Under the pieces are notes generated by a model that was not told where the DNA came from, did not search any database, and was given only the letters and a program-made list of their open reading frames with translations. Positions 23,440 through 31,900 of a DNA stretch of 34,394 nt are shown piece by piece; within the stretch, counting starts at the first letter, position 1; each line of letters begins with the position of its first letter. The position numbers and the translations under genes were made by a program. The DNA comes from Lentisphaerota bacterium. Lineage in GTDB: Bacteria; Verrucomicrobiota; Kiritimatiellia; CAIQIC01; Lenti-01. The stretch lies in NCBI GenBank assembly GCA_012511885.1, contig JAAZFE010000110.1, positions 1-34,394 on the forward strand, in the 5' to 3' direction.

Positions 23440-23979
23440 TCAGGCGCGGGCCGGTTGCAGCAACGCGGCGATGCGCCGGGGCAGGTCGTTGCGGTTGGCG
23501 GCATCCACGACCATCACAGTGAACGGCGTGCCGGTTTCCCGCAGATGGGCCAGCCAGCGTTCCAGCGCCCGCTCCTGAATCACCGCCAGCCAGGGTATCT
23601 CCGCCCGAAACGCGGCCCGCACCCCGGCAACAAAGGACGCGGCGCGCAACTCGATCGGCCCAAGCTCGTCAACCACCACCGGGCGGTCCGCCGCGCCCGC
23701 CTCGAGGCAGGGCAGCGCGGCCGAATGAAAAACGTCCGCGTCCAGCTCGTAGGGCGCTTCGCCTTCCTCCGCGGTGTCGGCCACGCGCCGGGCGATGGCG
23801 ATGGACGCCCCCCCCCAGGGCTCGAGATAAAGCACGGGCGCGCCGCGCTCCGCCCCCCCCCAATGCGTGCGGAAGCCGACGGGCCGCGTCCAGCCCAGCA
23901 GCTCCATCGCGGCGCGGGCCACGGTGCTTTTCCCGCTGCCGATGGGACCGGTCACCACGACATGGGCCGCGGGCGGCAT
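23440..23979 (-). CDS. THEP1-like nucleoside-triphosphatase
   Basis: A 179-aa P-loop protein of the usual length for the THEP1/NTPase_1 family. Walker A is GPIGSGKST (residues about 11-19) and Walker B VVVDELGPIEL (about 98-108), the form typical of this family. Related proteins hydrolyse NTPs in vitro; the physiological role is unclear. ATG 23979 follows the murJ stop with one nucleotide between; the longer track start at 24039 lies inside murJ. It is the last gene of the operon and converges with the lipoprotein gene, ending 20 bp from its stop. Confidence 0.8.
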   Translation of the reverse strand: MPPAAHVVVTGPIGSGKSTVARAAMELLGWTRPVGFRTHWGGAERGAPVLYLEPWGGASIAIARRVADTAEEGEAPYELDADVFHSAALPCLEAGAADRPVVVDELGPIELRAASFVAGVRAAFRAEIPWLAVIQERALERWLAHLRETGTPFTVMVVDAANRNDLPRRIAALLQPARA

Positions 23980-23980
23980 C

Positions 23981-25594
23981 TCAGGCCTCTTCCGCCCCGG
24001 GCCGGGTGGCGGCCGGCTTGCGTCGCCGCCGCAGGGCATCCATCAGATCGCCCAGTTCCTGGAAACGAAACACCCGCGCCAGGCCGAAATACACCGCCAT
24101 GCCCAAGCCGATGGCCAGAGGCACCGCGATCAGCCGCGCCAGCTTGAGCGAAACCATCGTGTCCAGCCATGGAGTCAGTCCGCGCAAAACCAGCAGGGCC
24201 GCCAGGGCCATGCCGACGGCCGCGCCGAGCGCCCGCGCCCACCCCGCCAGGATCCCGCGGATGCGAAACGCGCCCAGCCGCCGATAAAGAATCCAGCCCA
24301 GCGTCAGGCCGTACACCCCCTCGGAAATCACCGTGGAAAGCGCCATGCCCGCGTGCTTCCAATACTCCCGCAGGAACACCGCCGAAAGAATGTTCAGGGT
24401 CAGGTTCAGCCACACCGTGCACAGCCCGACCTTGACCGGCGTGCGGGTGTCCTGCAGCGCGTAGAAGGCCGGCACAAACACCTTGGCCAGACAGAACACC
24501 ATCAGCCCCGGCGCGTAGAACGACAAAGCCCGCGCGGTCAGGAAGGTGCTTTCCGGATTGAACGAGCGGTATTCAAAAATCAGCTCAATGATCGGCCGCG
24601 AAAGAACGAACAGACCGATGGCCGCGGGGGTCATCACAAACAGGAGCACGCGCAGGCCGTGCTGAACGGCCCCGCGCATGTCGTCATACTTCTTTTGCGC
24701 GGCAAACTCCGATAGCACCGGCAGCAGCACCGTCCCCAGCGAGGTCGCCAAAATGCCCTGCGGAAAATAAATCAGCCGCTCGGCGTAATAGAGCGCCGAC
24801 GGCGCCCAGGCGCCCACCAGATAGAGCGCGATGAAGCTGTCCAGCATCACATTGACCTGGTTGACCGCCAGCCCCAGGGCCGAGGGCCCCATCAGCCAGA
24901 ACACGCGCTTGACCTGCGGGTCGCGCCAGTCGGCGTCAATGCCCGGCCTCCAGCCCACCCGCACCAGCGCGGGCAGTTGATAGGCCAGTTGCACCGCCCC
25001 CGCCACCAGCACCGTCCAGGCCAGCATCTTGATCTGGCGCTCCGCCCCCCCCGACACCAGTGGCACCAGGAACAGAATCGAGAGAATCCACGTGATGTTC
25101 AGCAGCGCCGGGGTGAAGGCCGACACCGAAAACAGGCGGTAGGAATTGAGCACGGCCATGGCCAGCGCGGCCATGCAAATGAAGAGCACATAGGGCAGCA
25201 TGATCCGCGCCAGCGGCAGCACCGCCAGCGCCTTCTCGCTCACGAACGGCATGCGCAGCCAGATGGTCATCCCCAAAATGCCCAGCGCCACGATCGCCAG
25301 CAGCCCCCCCAGCACCAGGGTCACCACCCGCCGCGCCAGACGCCAGGCCGCGGCCTCGCCCTCGTGGCGGCGCGTCTGCATGAACACCGGCAGAAAGGCC
25401 GCCGACAGCGCCCCCTCGCCGAACAGCGCGCGGAACAGGTTGGGCAGCCGGAACGCCACCACAAACGACGACATCGCCAGCGAGGTCCCGAACACGCTCG
25501 CCGTCAGAATGTCGCGCACCATCCCGAGGGCGCGGCTCAACATCGTGAAGCCGCCCACGGTGATCGCAAACCGGATGACGTTGCGATTCTTCAT
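23981..25594 (-). CDS. murJ: Lipid II flippase MurJ
   Basis: A 537-aa polytopic membrane protein, about 14 hydrophobic segments, that moves lipid II to the periplasmic face for peptidoglycan synthesis. The N-terminus MKNRNVIRFAITVGG leads into GMVRDILTASVFGTS and FRLPNLFRALFGEGALSAAFLPVF, the signature of MurJ/MviN. ATG 25594 overlaps the nth stop by ATGA and starts the conserved N-terminus, so the track start at 25711 is rejected. A short Lys/Arg-rich cytoplasmic tail (RRRRKPAATRPG) ends the protein. Confidence 0.95.
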   Translation of the reverse strand: MKNRNVIRFAITVGGFTMLSRALGMVRDILTASVFGTSLAMSSFVVAFRLPNLFRALFGEGALSAAFLPVFMQTRRHEGEAAAWRLARRVVTLVLGGLLAIVALGILGMTIWLRMPFVSEKALAVLPLARIMLPYVLFICMAALAMAVLNSYRLFSVSAFTPALLNITWILSILFLVPLVSGGAERQIKMLAWTVLVAGAVQLAYQLPALVRVGWRPGIDADWRDPQVKRVFWLMGPSALGLAVNQVNVMLDSFIALYLVGAWAPSALYYAERLIYFPQGILATSLGTVLLPVLSEFAAQKKYDDMRGAVQHGLRVLLFVMTPAAIGLFVLSRPIIELIFEYRSFNPESTFLTARALSFYAPGLMVFCLAKVFVPAFYALQDTRTPVKVGLCTVWLNLTLNILSAVFLREYWKHAGMALSTVISEGVYGLTLGWILYRRLGAFRIRGILAGWARALGAAVGMALAALLVLRGLTPWLDTMVSLKLARLIAVPLAIGLGMAVYFGLARVFRFQELGDLMDALRRRRKPAATRPGAEEA

Positions 25595-26259
25595 GGCGCC
25601 GGGGCGGCGGGCTGCGCCGAAGGGCACAGGTCCGCCACCGGGCAATTCGCGCAGTCGGGCTTGCGCGCGTAGCAGCAGCGCCGCCCGTGGAACACCATCG
25701 CATGCGACCAATCGGTCCAGTCCTTCTCCGGCACGATGTTGCCCACCTCGCGCTCGATCACCACCGCGTTCTTCTCGCCCTTGCGCACAAACCCCAGCCG
25801 GTTCGAAAGCCGGATGAAGTGGGTGTCCACCACCAGGCCCGGATGGCCAAAAATCGTGCCCCAGAGCAGATTGGCGGTCTTGCGGCCGATGCCGGGCAGC
25901 GTCGTCAGCACATCGAAATCTTCGGGCAGCTCTCCGCCGAACTCCTCATCCAGGCGGGCCATCAGCGCGCGCACATTCTTGGCCTTGTTGCGATAGAATC
26001 CGGTGGAATAGAACTCCTGTTCGAGCGTTTCCTGGGGAACCTTGGCCCAATCCGCCGGCGTGCGATACTTCGCGAAAAGCGCCGGGGTGACCATGTTGAC
26101 CCGGCGGTCGGTGCATTGCGCCGAGAGGATGGTGGCCACGGTCAGCTCGGTGGGCGTGGTCCAATCCAACTCGCATTTGGCGTCCGGATAGCGCTTGCGC
26201 AGGCGGCGCAGAATCTTCCGCGCGCGCTCCTGTTTCTGCTTCAACGATTCTCGGGCCAT
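25591..26259 (-). CDS. nth: Endonuclease III
   Basis: A 222-aa base excision repair glycosylase/AP lyase acting on oxidised pyrimidines. It has the HhH motif LPGIGRKTAN with the catalytic Lys, VVDTHFIRLSNRLG with the catalytic Asp, and the C-x6-C-x2-C-x5-C 4Fe-4S loop (CYARKPDCANCPVADLC). Two adjacent ATGs exist: AGGAGG is 5 nt from the second (26259) and only 2 nt from the first (26262), so 26259 is preferred. The track start at 26493 lies inside the upstream gene. It sits 23 bp after the CpXC gene and is coupled to murJ by ATGA. Confidence 0.95.
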   Translation of the reverse strand: MARESLKQKQERARKILRRLRKRYPDAKCELDWTTPTELTVATILSAQCTDRRVNMVTPALFAKYRTPADWAKVPQETLEQEFYSTGFYRNKAKNVRALMARLDEEFGGELPEDFDVLTTLPGIGRKTANLLWGTIFGHPGLVVDTHFIRLSNRLGFVRKGEKNAVVIEREVGNIVPEKDWTDWSHAMVFHGRRCCYARKPDCANCPVADLCPSAQPAAPAP

Positions 26260-26282
26260 CATCGCCTCCTCATCGGGCCGGG

Positions 26283-26999
26283 TCAGCCCTCCTCTTCGGC
26301 TTCGGCGGCTTCCTCGGCAAGGTCTTGCAGCACCAGCAGGCGGCCGCTGAAATAGGGGCCCGGGAACTGCTCCTCGAGCAGCGACGGCCCGGCTTCGGCA
26401 GCAAAGGCCTCCGCCAGCGCGTCGTAGTCCGAGCGCTGGAAATGCAGCGCCGCCTCGATGCGTCCCGTGGCGCGGTTCTGCGCCATGAAGCACAACTGCT
26501 CCGGGGTGGAATCGAGCGGATTGAACAGCAGGTTCATCTGACCGGCCGGCAGCTTCTCCGGGTTGCGCCGATACATCAGATATTTGATGTGCTCGACCAG
26601 GCGCGCATCCATCTGCTGCTCGCGCAAAAAGACGCGCTCGACCAGTTCGCCCGGCTCAATCACCAGATGAATCTCGGGCAAAGGCACGTCCGTCGGCATC
26701 AATTGGTCCAGATTGCCGACCGTGCGGGAAAAGTCCGCCACCACTTCGTCCAACGTGCGCCCGTTGTTCACCGGATCAAGAAACACCATCAGCTCCCGTT
26801 CGAGATGCCGGTAAACCAGCGGTTTGCTCACCGCGAAACTCCCCGCGCAGGACGCGCAGGTCACCCGGTTGATTTCGCCTTTGAGCAGCCGTTCGTGCAG
26901 TTCGGGTTCGCGGTCAATGTCGAGCACGTCCCACAACGCGACCTCCTGCTCGTGCTCGCAGAGCGGACAGCGGATTGGATGCTGACGGGTAGTAGCCAT
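26283..26999 (-). CDS. CpXC domain protein
   Basis: A 238-aa protein opening with a CpXC domain: IRCPLCEHEQEVALWDVLDID, then VTCASCAGSFAVSKPLVYRH (residues about 9-62). The two Cys pairs probably bind a metal. The rest is helical with an acidic tail (AEEAAEAEEEG). Function of the family is unknown. ATG 26999 begins MATTRQHPIRCP; the track start at 27029 would add ten residues of low-quality sequence. It lies between a nucleotidyltransferase gene and nth in the same tight operon. Confidence 0.8.
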   Translation of the reverse strand: MATTRQHPIRCPLCEHEQEVALWDVLDIDREPELHERLLKGEINRVTCASCAGSFAVSKPLVYRHLERELMVFLDPVNNGRTLDEVVADFSRTVGNLDQLMPTDVPLPEIHLVIEPGELVERVFLREQQMDARLVEHIKYLMYRRNPEKLPAGQMNLLFNPLDSTPEQLCFMAQNRATGRIEAALHFQRSDYDALAEAFAAEAGPSLLEEQFPGPYFSGRLLVLQDLAEEAAEAEEEG

Positions 27000-27033
27000 T
27001 AGCGGGCCATCATCCGGCCCCCACCCCAAAAAA

Positions 27034-28206
27034 TCAATGCCGAACCACCGCCGCGGCGTCCGCGCGGCGTCGTTTGCGCCACTCGCTCCGCCAGGGATGG
27101 CGTAGCAGCCGCAGGGGCCGGATCAGGTGATAGAGCCGGTAGAGCGCGGGCGGCAGCGGCACCGCCTCCATATCGCCCAGCGTGGGGATCAGCGCCCACC
27201 CCGCCATCATGCGCCAGCGCTGGCGGGCCAGATCCATCGCGTCGCGCTCGAAGAGCAGGCGTTCGAGCATCGGGCGGCGCGTCGGCTCCGGGCCGATGTC
27301 CTCGAGGCGGACTCGCGCGGCCAGCTTCCGCGCGGCGCCGGCCTCCGCCAGCGCCTCCGCCGGCCCCGACAACCGACTGCCCAGATGCTCGCGAGCCAGG
27401 CGCAATCCGATGCCCAGGATGGTCTCCTGCCGCCACGCGCGAGCCAGGGCGCAGGCCTCGCCGTGTTCCTCCACCGAGAGTGCCTGCCACAGCCCGGCCG
27501 CGTCCGCCACCCAGGCCAAGCGGTCCCAGGCGTGGTGCGCGCCATGGCGGCAGGCGTGCAGCAGCGCGTGCACCGGATGAGGCGCGCGGACGCTCCGCCC
27601 GCCGATTTCCAGCGCCGCCGCCCGCGCGCGCATGTCCGCCGCGGCGCGGCGCGACGGCGCGAGGGCATCCGTGCCGTGCCCGACTTCGATCAGCCGCTCG
27701 TCGCGCGGATGGCGCAGGGCCGTCTCGATCCCCGCGCGGCGCGCGCAGGCCGCCACCCGCGGCGGCAGGGGCGACCACGGCTCATAGCCGTTCTTCTCCA
27801 GCGCGGCGACGGCCTTCTCCAGCTCCCTGGCGGGCACCCACAAATCAATGTCGTCGCTCACCCGCCATTCCGGCAGCGGATAGGCCTGGCGGGCCAGCGC
27901 CGGACCCTTCAGCACGAGAAAAACCACGCCGGCCCCCTGCCAGATCGCGGCAATCCGCCCGAGCTCCTGCTCGAGGCGGGTCATCTGCTGCGCCAGTGCC
28001 AGCACCCGGCGGCGGAAAAACGCGCGGTCCTCCTCGACCAGCCCCGCCGCACAAAGCGGCACCACGCGATGACGCTCCGCCAGCGCCAGCAGATCGGCGG
28101 GCTCCACGCCATCGCGCAGCGCGACACTCCCAAGCCGCCCGGCCAGCGCCGCGGCGCAGGCCTCGCGCAATACACCAAACACGGGCGGAATGACGGGCGA
28201 ACTCAT
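27034..28206 (-). CDS. NTP_transf_5-type nucleotidyltransferase family protein
   Basis: A 390-aa protein matching the uncharacterised nucleotidyltransferase family (PF14907-like). It has FLVLKGPALARQAYP followed by RVSDDIDLWV, giving the DxD active site (about residues 105-135), and later VHALLHACRHGAHHAW with DAAGLW, a conserved block of the family. Members often sit with PqqD-like proteins, kinases and S24/S26 peptidases in peptide- or polysaccharide-related clusters. Here an S26-like peptidase precedes it with an ATGA overlap when the start is taken at 28206; the 8-residue longer start at 28230 is possible. Substrate unknown. Confidence 0.8.
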   Translation of the reverse strand: MSSPVIPPVFGVLREACAAALAGRLGSVALRDGVEPADLLALAERHRVVPLCAAGLVEEDRAFFRRRVLALAQQMTRLEQELGRIAAIWQGAGVVFLVLKGPALARQAYPLPEWRVSDDIDLWVPARELEKAVAALEKNGYEPWSPLPPRVAACARRAGIETALRHPRDERLIEVGHGTDALAPSRRAAADMRARAAALEIGGRSVRAPHPVHALLHACRHGAHHAWDRLAWVADAAGLWQALSVEEHGEACALARAWRQETILGIGLRLAREHLGSRLSGPAEALAEAGAARKLAARVRLEDIGPEPTRRPMLERLLFERDAMDLARQRWRMMAGWALIPTLGDMEAVPLPPALYRLYHLIRPLRLLRHPWRSEWRKRRRADAAAVVRH

Positions 28207-28601
28207 GGCTTCTTTTTTGGCGCCAGCCACCTGTTGACGAGCTTTCGCGGCGGATGAACCATTCGGAACACCAGCCGCTGCCAGGCGGCGAGCGGAACTC
28301 GTCCGGCGACTTGTTCAAGCCGTACGTGCTCGGGCTTGCCGTATCCGGAATCACCGCGACAGTCCACGGAGTCTTCGCGCACGGCGACCACCCGGTGCAG
28401 TATCGGCTCGTTTTCGCCGCGCCAGAACAGCACGATGTCGCCGCGGCGCAACGGACGCCCCCCCAGCGGCGTCACGCGCACTTTTTGCCCCTCGCGCAGC
28501 CAGGGCAGCATGCTAACGCCGCGCACGCGGAACAGCACGGATTCCCCGCGCGACAGCGTGTCGCGCAGCACCGCCAAAAACAACTGCTGATCAGTCCGCA
28601 T
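28203..28601 (-). CDS. S24/S26-type signal peptidase-like protein with Ser-His arrangement
   Basis: A 132-aa protein with the S26 fold motifs: VRGVSMLPWLREG (nucleophile Ser, about residue 30), RRGDIVLFW, then ILHRVVAV and CRGDSGYGKPE. At the position where bacterial leader peptidases carry the general-base Lys it has His, as in ER/archaeal-type signal peptidases with a Ser-His-Asp arrangement. No membrane anchor is visible, so it may be cytosolic or peripheral. It heads the operon S26-NTP_transf_5-CpXC-nth-murJ-THEP1. It may process a peptide handled with the nucleotidyltransferase; that is inference from similar clusters. Confidence 0.8.
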   Translation of the reverse strand: MRTDQQLFLAVLRDTLSRGESVLFRVRGVSMLPWLREGQKVRVTPLGGRPLRRGDIVLFWRGENEPILHRVVAVREDSVDCRGDSGYGKPEHVRLEQVAGRVPLAAWQRLVFRMVHPPRKLVNRWLAPKKKP

Positions 28602-28614
28602 AACTCAACGCCAG

Positions 28615-28935
28615 TTTCCACAGCGTGGAAAAACGAAGCAAGAGTTTTCCACGCCATGGAAAGTTTTTCGCCAAGTTTTCCACGCCATGGAAAAAAGTTT
28701 TCCACGCCGTGGAAAACTACAGCCCCAAAAAACGCCCCCCAAACACCCATTTCGCCCCAGCCCAAAAAACACCCAAATAATGCCAAAAACACTGTATTTC
28801 AGCCGTTTTGGGCCCATTTTTGCCCTCAAAACACCCTTTTTTGCCCCGTTTTTGACCCGAAACTTTTCCACGCCATGGAAAGTTTTTTTGGGATTTTTCC
28901 ACGCTATGGAAAATAGTTTTCCACGCCGTGGAAAA
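28615..28935. repeat. Seven TTTTCCACGCCATGGAAAA-type palindromes
   Basis: Copies at 28615-28631 (tttccacagcgtggaaa), 28645-28662, 28676-28694, 28698-28716, 28864-28881, 28895-28913 and 28917-28935. The consensus is TTTTCCACGCCATGGAAAA, with centre variants CCGTGG and CTATGG. Four copies lie next to the peptidase start and three next to the nuclease stop; a phased T-tract array (28797-28867) lies between. I see no gene in 28602-28968. Confidence 0.9.
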
Positions 28936-28968
28936 CAGGCCCGGCCCGGATGTTGCCGCTTATTTCTG

Positions 28969-31900
28969 CTATTCGCCTGGCTCGTCGAGGAAGACTTCGA
29001 TGCCGCCGAACCACGCGTCGGCGGCCGGGCTGGTGACGACCATGCCGGGAATGCCCCAGCCCAGCGAATTGGTGCCGCCGCCGTCGGTCCAGTTGGTCCA
29101 GTAGAGCAGGCGGTAATAGCGGCTGGCGCTGGCGGGGAAGGTGAAGCGGATGGAGCCCTCGAGAAGGGGATCATCGGTCCAGTTGAGTCGCAGCACGCTG
29201 TTGGAGTCGGTGGGATCGGTGTCGGCAACATATTCCTGCCAGGTGGTCATGCCGTCGCCGTCGGCGTCGGCGTCGGGGCCGTAGGCGGAGGCGTTGGGAT
29301 CCAACCCACGGGCGATGAGCCACTGCTCGAAGAGCGTGGGATCGGGGCCCGGGTCTGCATCCGGATCGGCGGTGCGGAATTGTCCGGTCACGTAGTCGCC
29401 GGTCATGCCACCCGCCAGGATGGGGCGCACGCGGTAGTGGTAGGTCATGCCGGCTTGCAGATTGGTGACGGCAAGCGGAGTGCCGACGACCACTCGGGCG
29501 TCATAGCCGGGCACGAAACCGGCGGAAAACACGAAGGGATAAAGGGTGATGTCGTCAATGTTGAAGCGGTCGTCCGTGCCCGTAGTCTTGAGGATTTGGA
29601 TGCGCACGCCACCCGTGCGGTTGAGGTTGGTGACGCTGAACAAGGTGAGATCGGTGGAATCGACCACAAAGTCGCCCACGGAGGTCCAGGTGGCGCCGGC
29701 ATCGGTGCTGATTTCAACGCGCCCCTCGGTGGCGGCGTCTGTGCCATATTTGCCGTAGTAGAAGGTGATGGCGTTCAGTCCGCCGGACACGTCCTCATTC
29801 ATGCGCAAGTATCCGGTGGCGGCGTCGGTGGCATTCGAGCGGACGCGCGCGGAGCGGGCGCCATGTTTGCGGTCATTGTCCAATGCGCCAATGAGCGCCT
29901 CGTTGAGCTCCCATGACACGCCATTGAGCAGGACGGAATTGGCGGCGTAGCCGTTTTTGCTCGCATCCTCAAAATCGGCGACATAGGCGGCGGGCGCATC
30001 GCCGGCTTCATCGGTGAAATCGGCGCGGGTGTGCACGTCCACTTCATAGCCGATGGCGCCATCCACGGGAGTCCATTCCACCATGGCGCTGTCCTGCGTG
30101 ATGTGACTGCTCCAGACATCGAAGGGCTCCTCGTCAGGCAGCGGGGCATAGGCATAGGGCATGATGGTGATGTCGTCAATGTTGACGCGATTGCCGTTGT
30201 TGCCGTCCACCATGAGCCAGCGCAAATAGGTGGAGGTGGTAATTTCCAGCGTGAGGTTGGTTGCGGCGAAGGCACCGATGATGCCGTCGGCCACCGCTTC
30301 CGCTTGGGTGGTCCAGCTGATGCCGTCGGGACTGGTTTGCAGTGCAACCGTGCCGCGGCTGTCACTGCTGAACATGGCGTAATGGAAGGAGACGGAGTGG
30401 ATGCCGTGCTCGAACGGGGCGGTGCTTTGCAAGACGCCGTTCGTTGGCGAGTCGGCGGAAATGAAACGCAGGCGCAACGAGGACTCGCCGTTTTTCACGT
30501 CCGTTTGCGTGCTGCCCCGATATCCGTTGAGAATGTACCAATCGCGCGGTTCGATGGTGGGATGGAGGCAGATCGTTTGCTCACCATAGATGGCGCCAGG
30601 CTTCCCGTTGGTGTCGAAATTGATGAGCATTTCGTCGCCGAAAACCAAGGGGCTTTCTTCGATGGTGACAGCGTTGGTGAAGGTGAAAGTGCCGCCCAGG
30701 ACGCCATCCACGTCGTCGAGCGTGACCACCGCGTCATAGGTGCCAACGGCGACCGGCGTGGCGGGCAGATACACCACGGAATAGCCCAGCCCGACGGGAT
30801 CGGTGCGGAACTGCGCGGTGTGCGGCAGGCCGTCTTCCACCGCCACGACGGGCGCGACCAGCTCGCAGGCGGCCACGACCGGATCGAGCGGGATGAAGGG
30901 CAGAATGAGCAGGTTGTCAAGATTCGCCTCCCCCGCGCCGCCGCTGCCGTTGCCCACCCAGCGCAAGCGGAATTGCGCCGGCCCCAGCACCTGAACGGGC
31001 AGCTCGAAGCGGGTCAGCTCGCTCACGCCCTCTGTGCTGAAAATGGCGAGCACTTGCCAACCCGAGGTATGCTGCACCTCCACGAACAACGTGACGCCCG
31101 CGCTGTCGCCGTACGACGCGGCATCGAACGAGAGGCAGGCGATGCCGTTGGTGAGCGCGCCCTGCAGCGTCATGGCGCCGGAGTTGCGCAGGCGCGCGGC
31201 GCGAAGGCCGTCCATCTGGTCGCCATCCGCATTGCCCCCGCTCACCGCCACAATGGCCTCGGAGAGCACCCATTGGCGGCGGTCCAGCGTGAGCGGCGTT
31301 TGGCTCTCGAAGCTGGTCTTGGCGGCGGCGTCTTCGAAGTCAATCTGGTAATTATCATTATAATAGGGATCCGGGTCGTATTCGTTCGGAATGCCGTCGC
31401 CATCGATGTCGTCGTCGCACGCGTCCCCCACCCCGTCGCCGTCGGTATCGGCCTGGTCAGGGTTGTATTCATAGGGGCAGTTGTCCAGCTCGTTGGCCAC
31501 GCCGTCGCCGTCAATGTCCCAGTCGCAGGCGTCGCCCACGCCGTCGCCGTCGGTGTCGAGTTGCAGGGGATTGTATTCTTCGGGGCAGTTGTCGCAGTCG
31601 TCGGGTATGCCGTCAGCGTCCAAATCGCCCACGGCGATGACAATTTCGCCGCTGACCTGCCCGACATTGGGCGCGCCGGGCGTGGCGGGCGCCACCGTCC
31701 AGTCGCGCGCGACCAGCACCCGATTGGGCGCCTGCGGGCAGTTGTCGCTGCCGGGATCAATGCCAATATCGTGCAAATAGATCGGACTTCCCGGCGGCAC
31801 GAGGCGCGAGACAGTGCCCGGATTGTTGACATCAATGTTGTGCGACTTTCCGTCGCCACTATGCCATAGCACGGCATCCAGAATGTTGCTGGAGGGGCCG

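Noticed and set aside
28687-29916. 409-aa plus-strand ORF starting in the palindrome cluster
   Set aside because: It reads through the TTTTCCACG palindromes and then the reverse of the nuclease C-terminus; the Gly/Val-rich content comes from antisense codons.
30031-31869. 612-aa plus-strand ORF inside the nuclease region
   Set aside because: It is a shadow of the TSP3 and sandwich modules on the minus strand, with His/Arg/Val-rich sequence and no domain.
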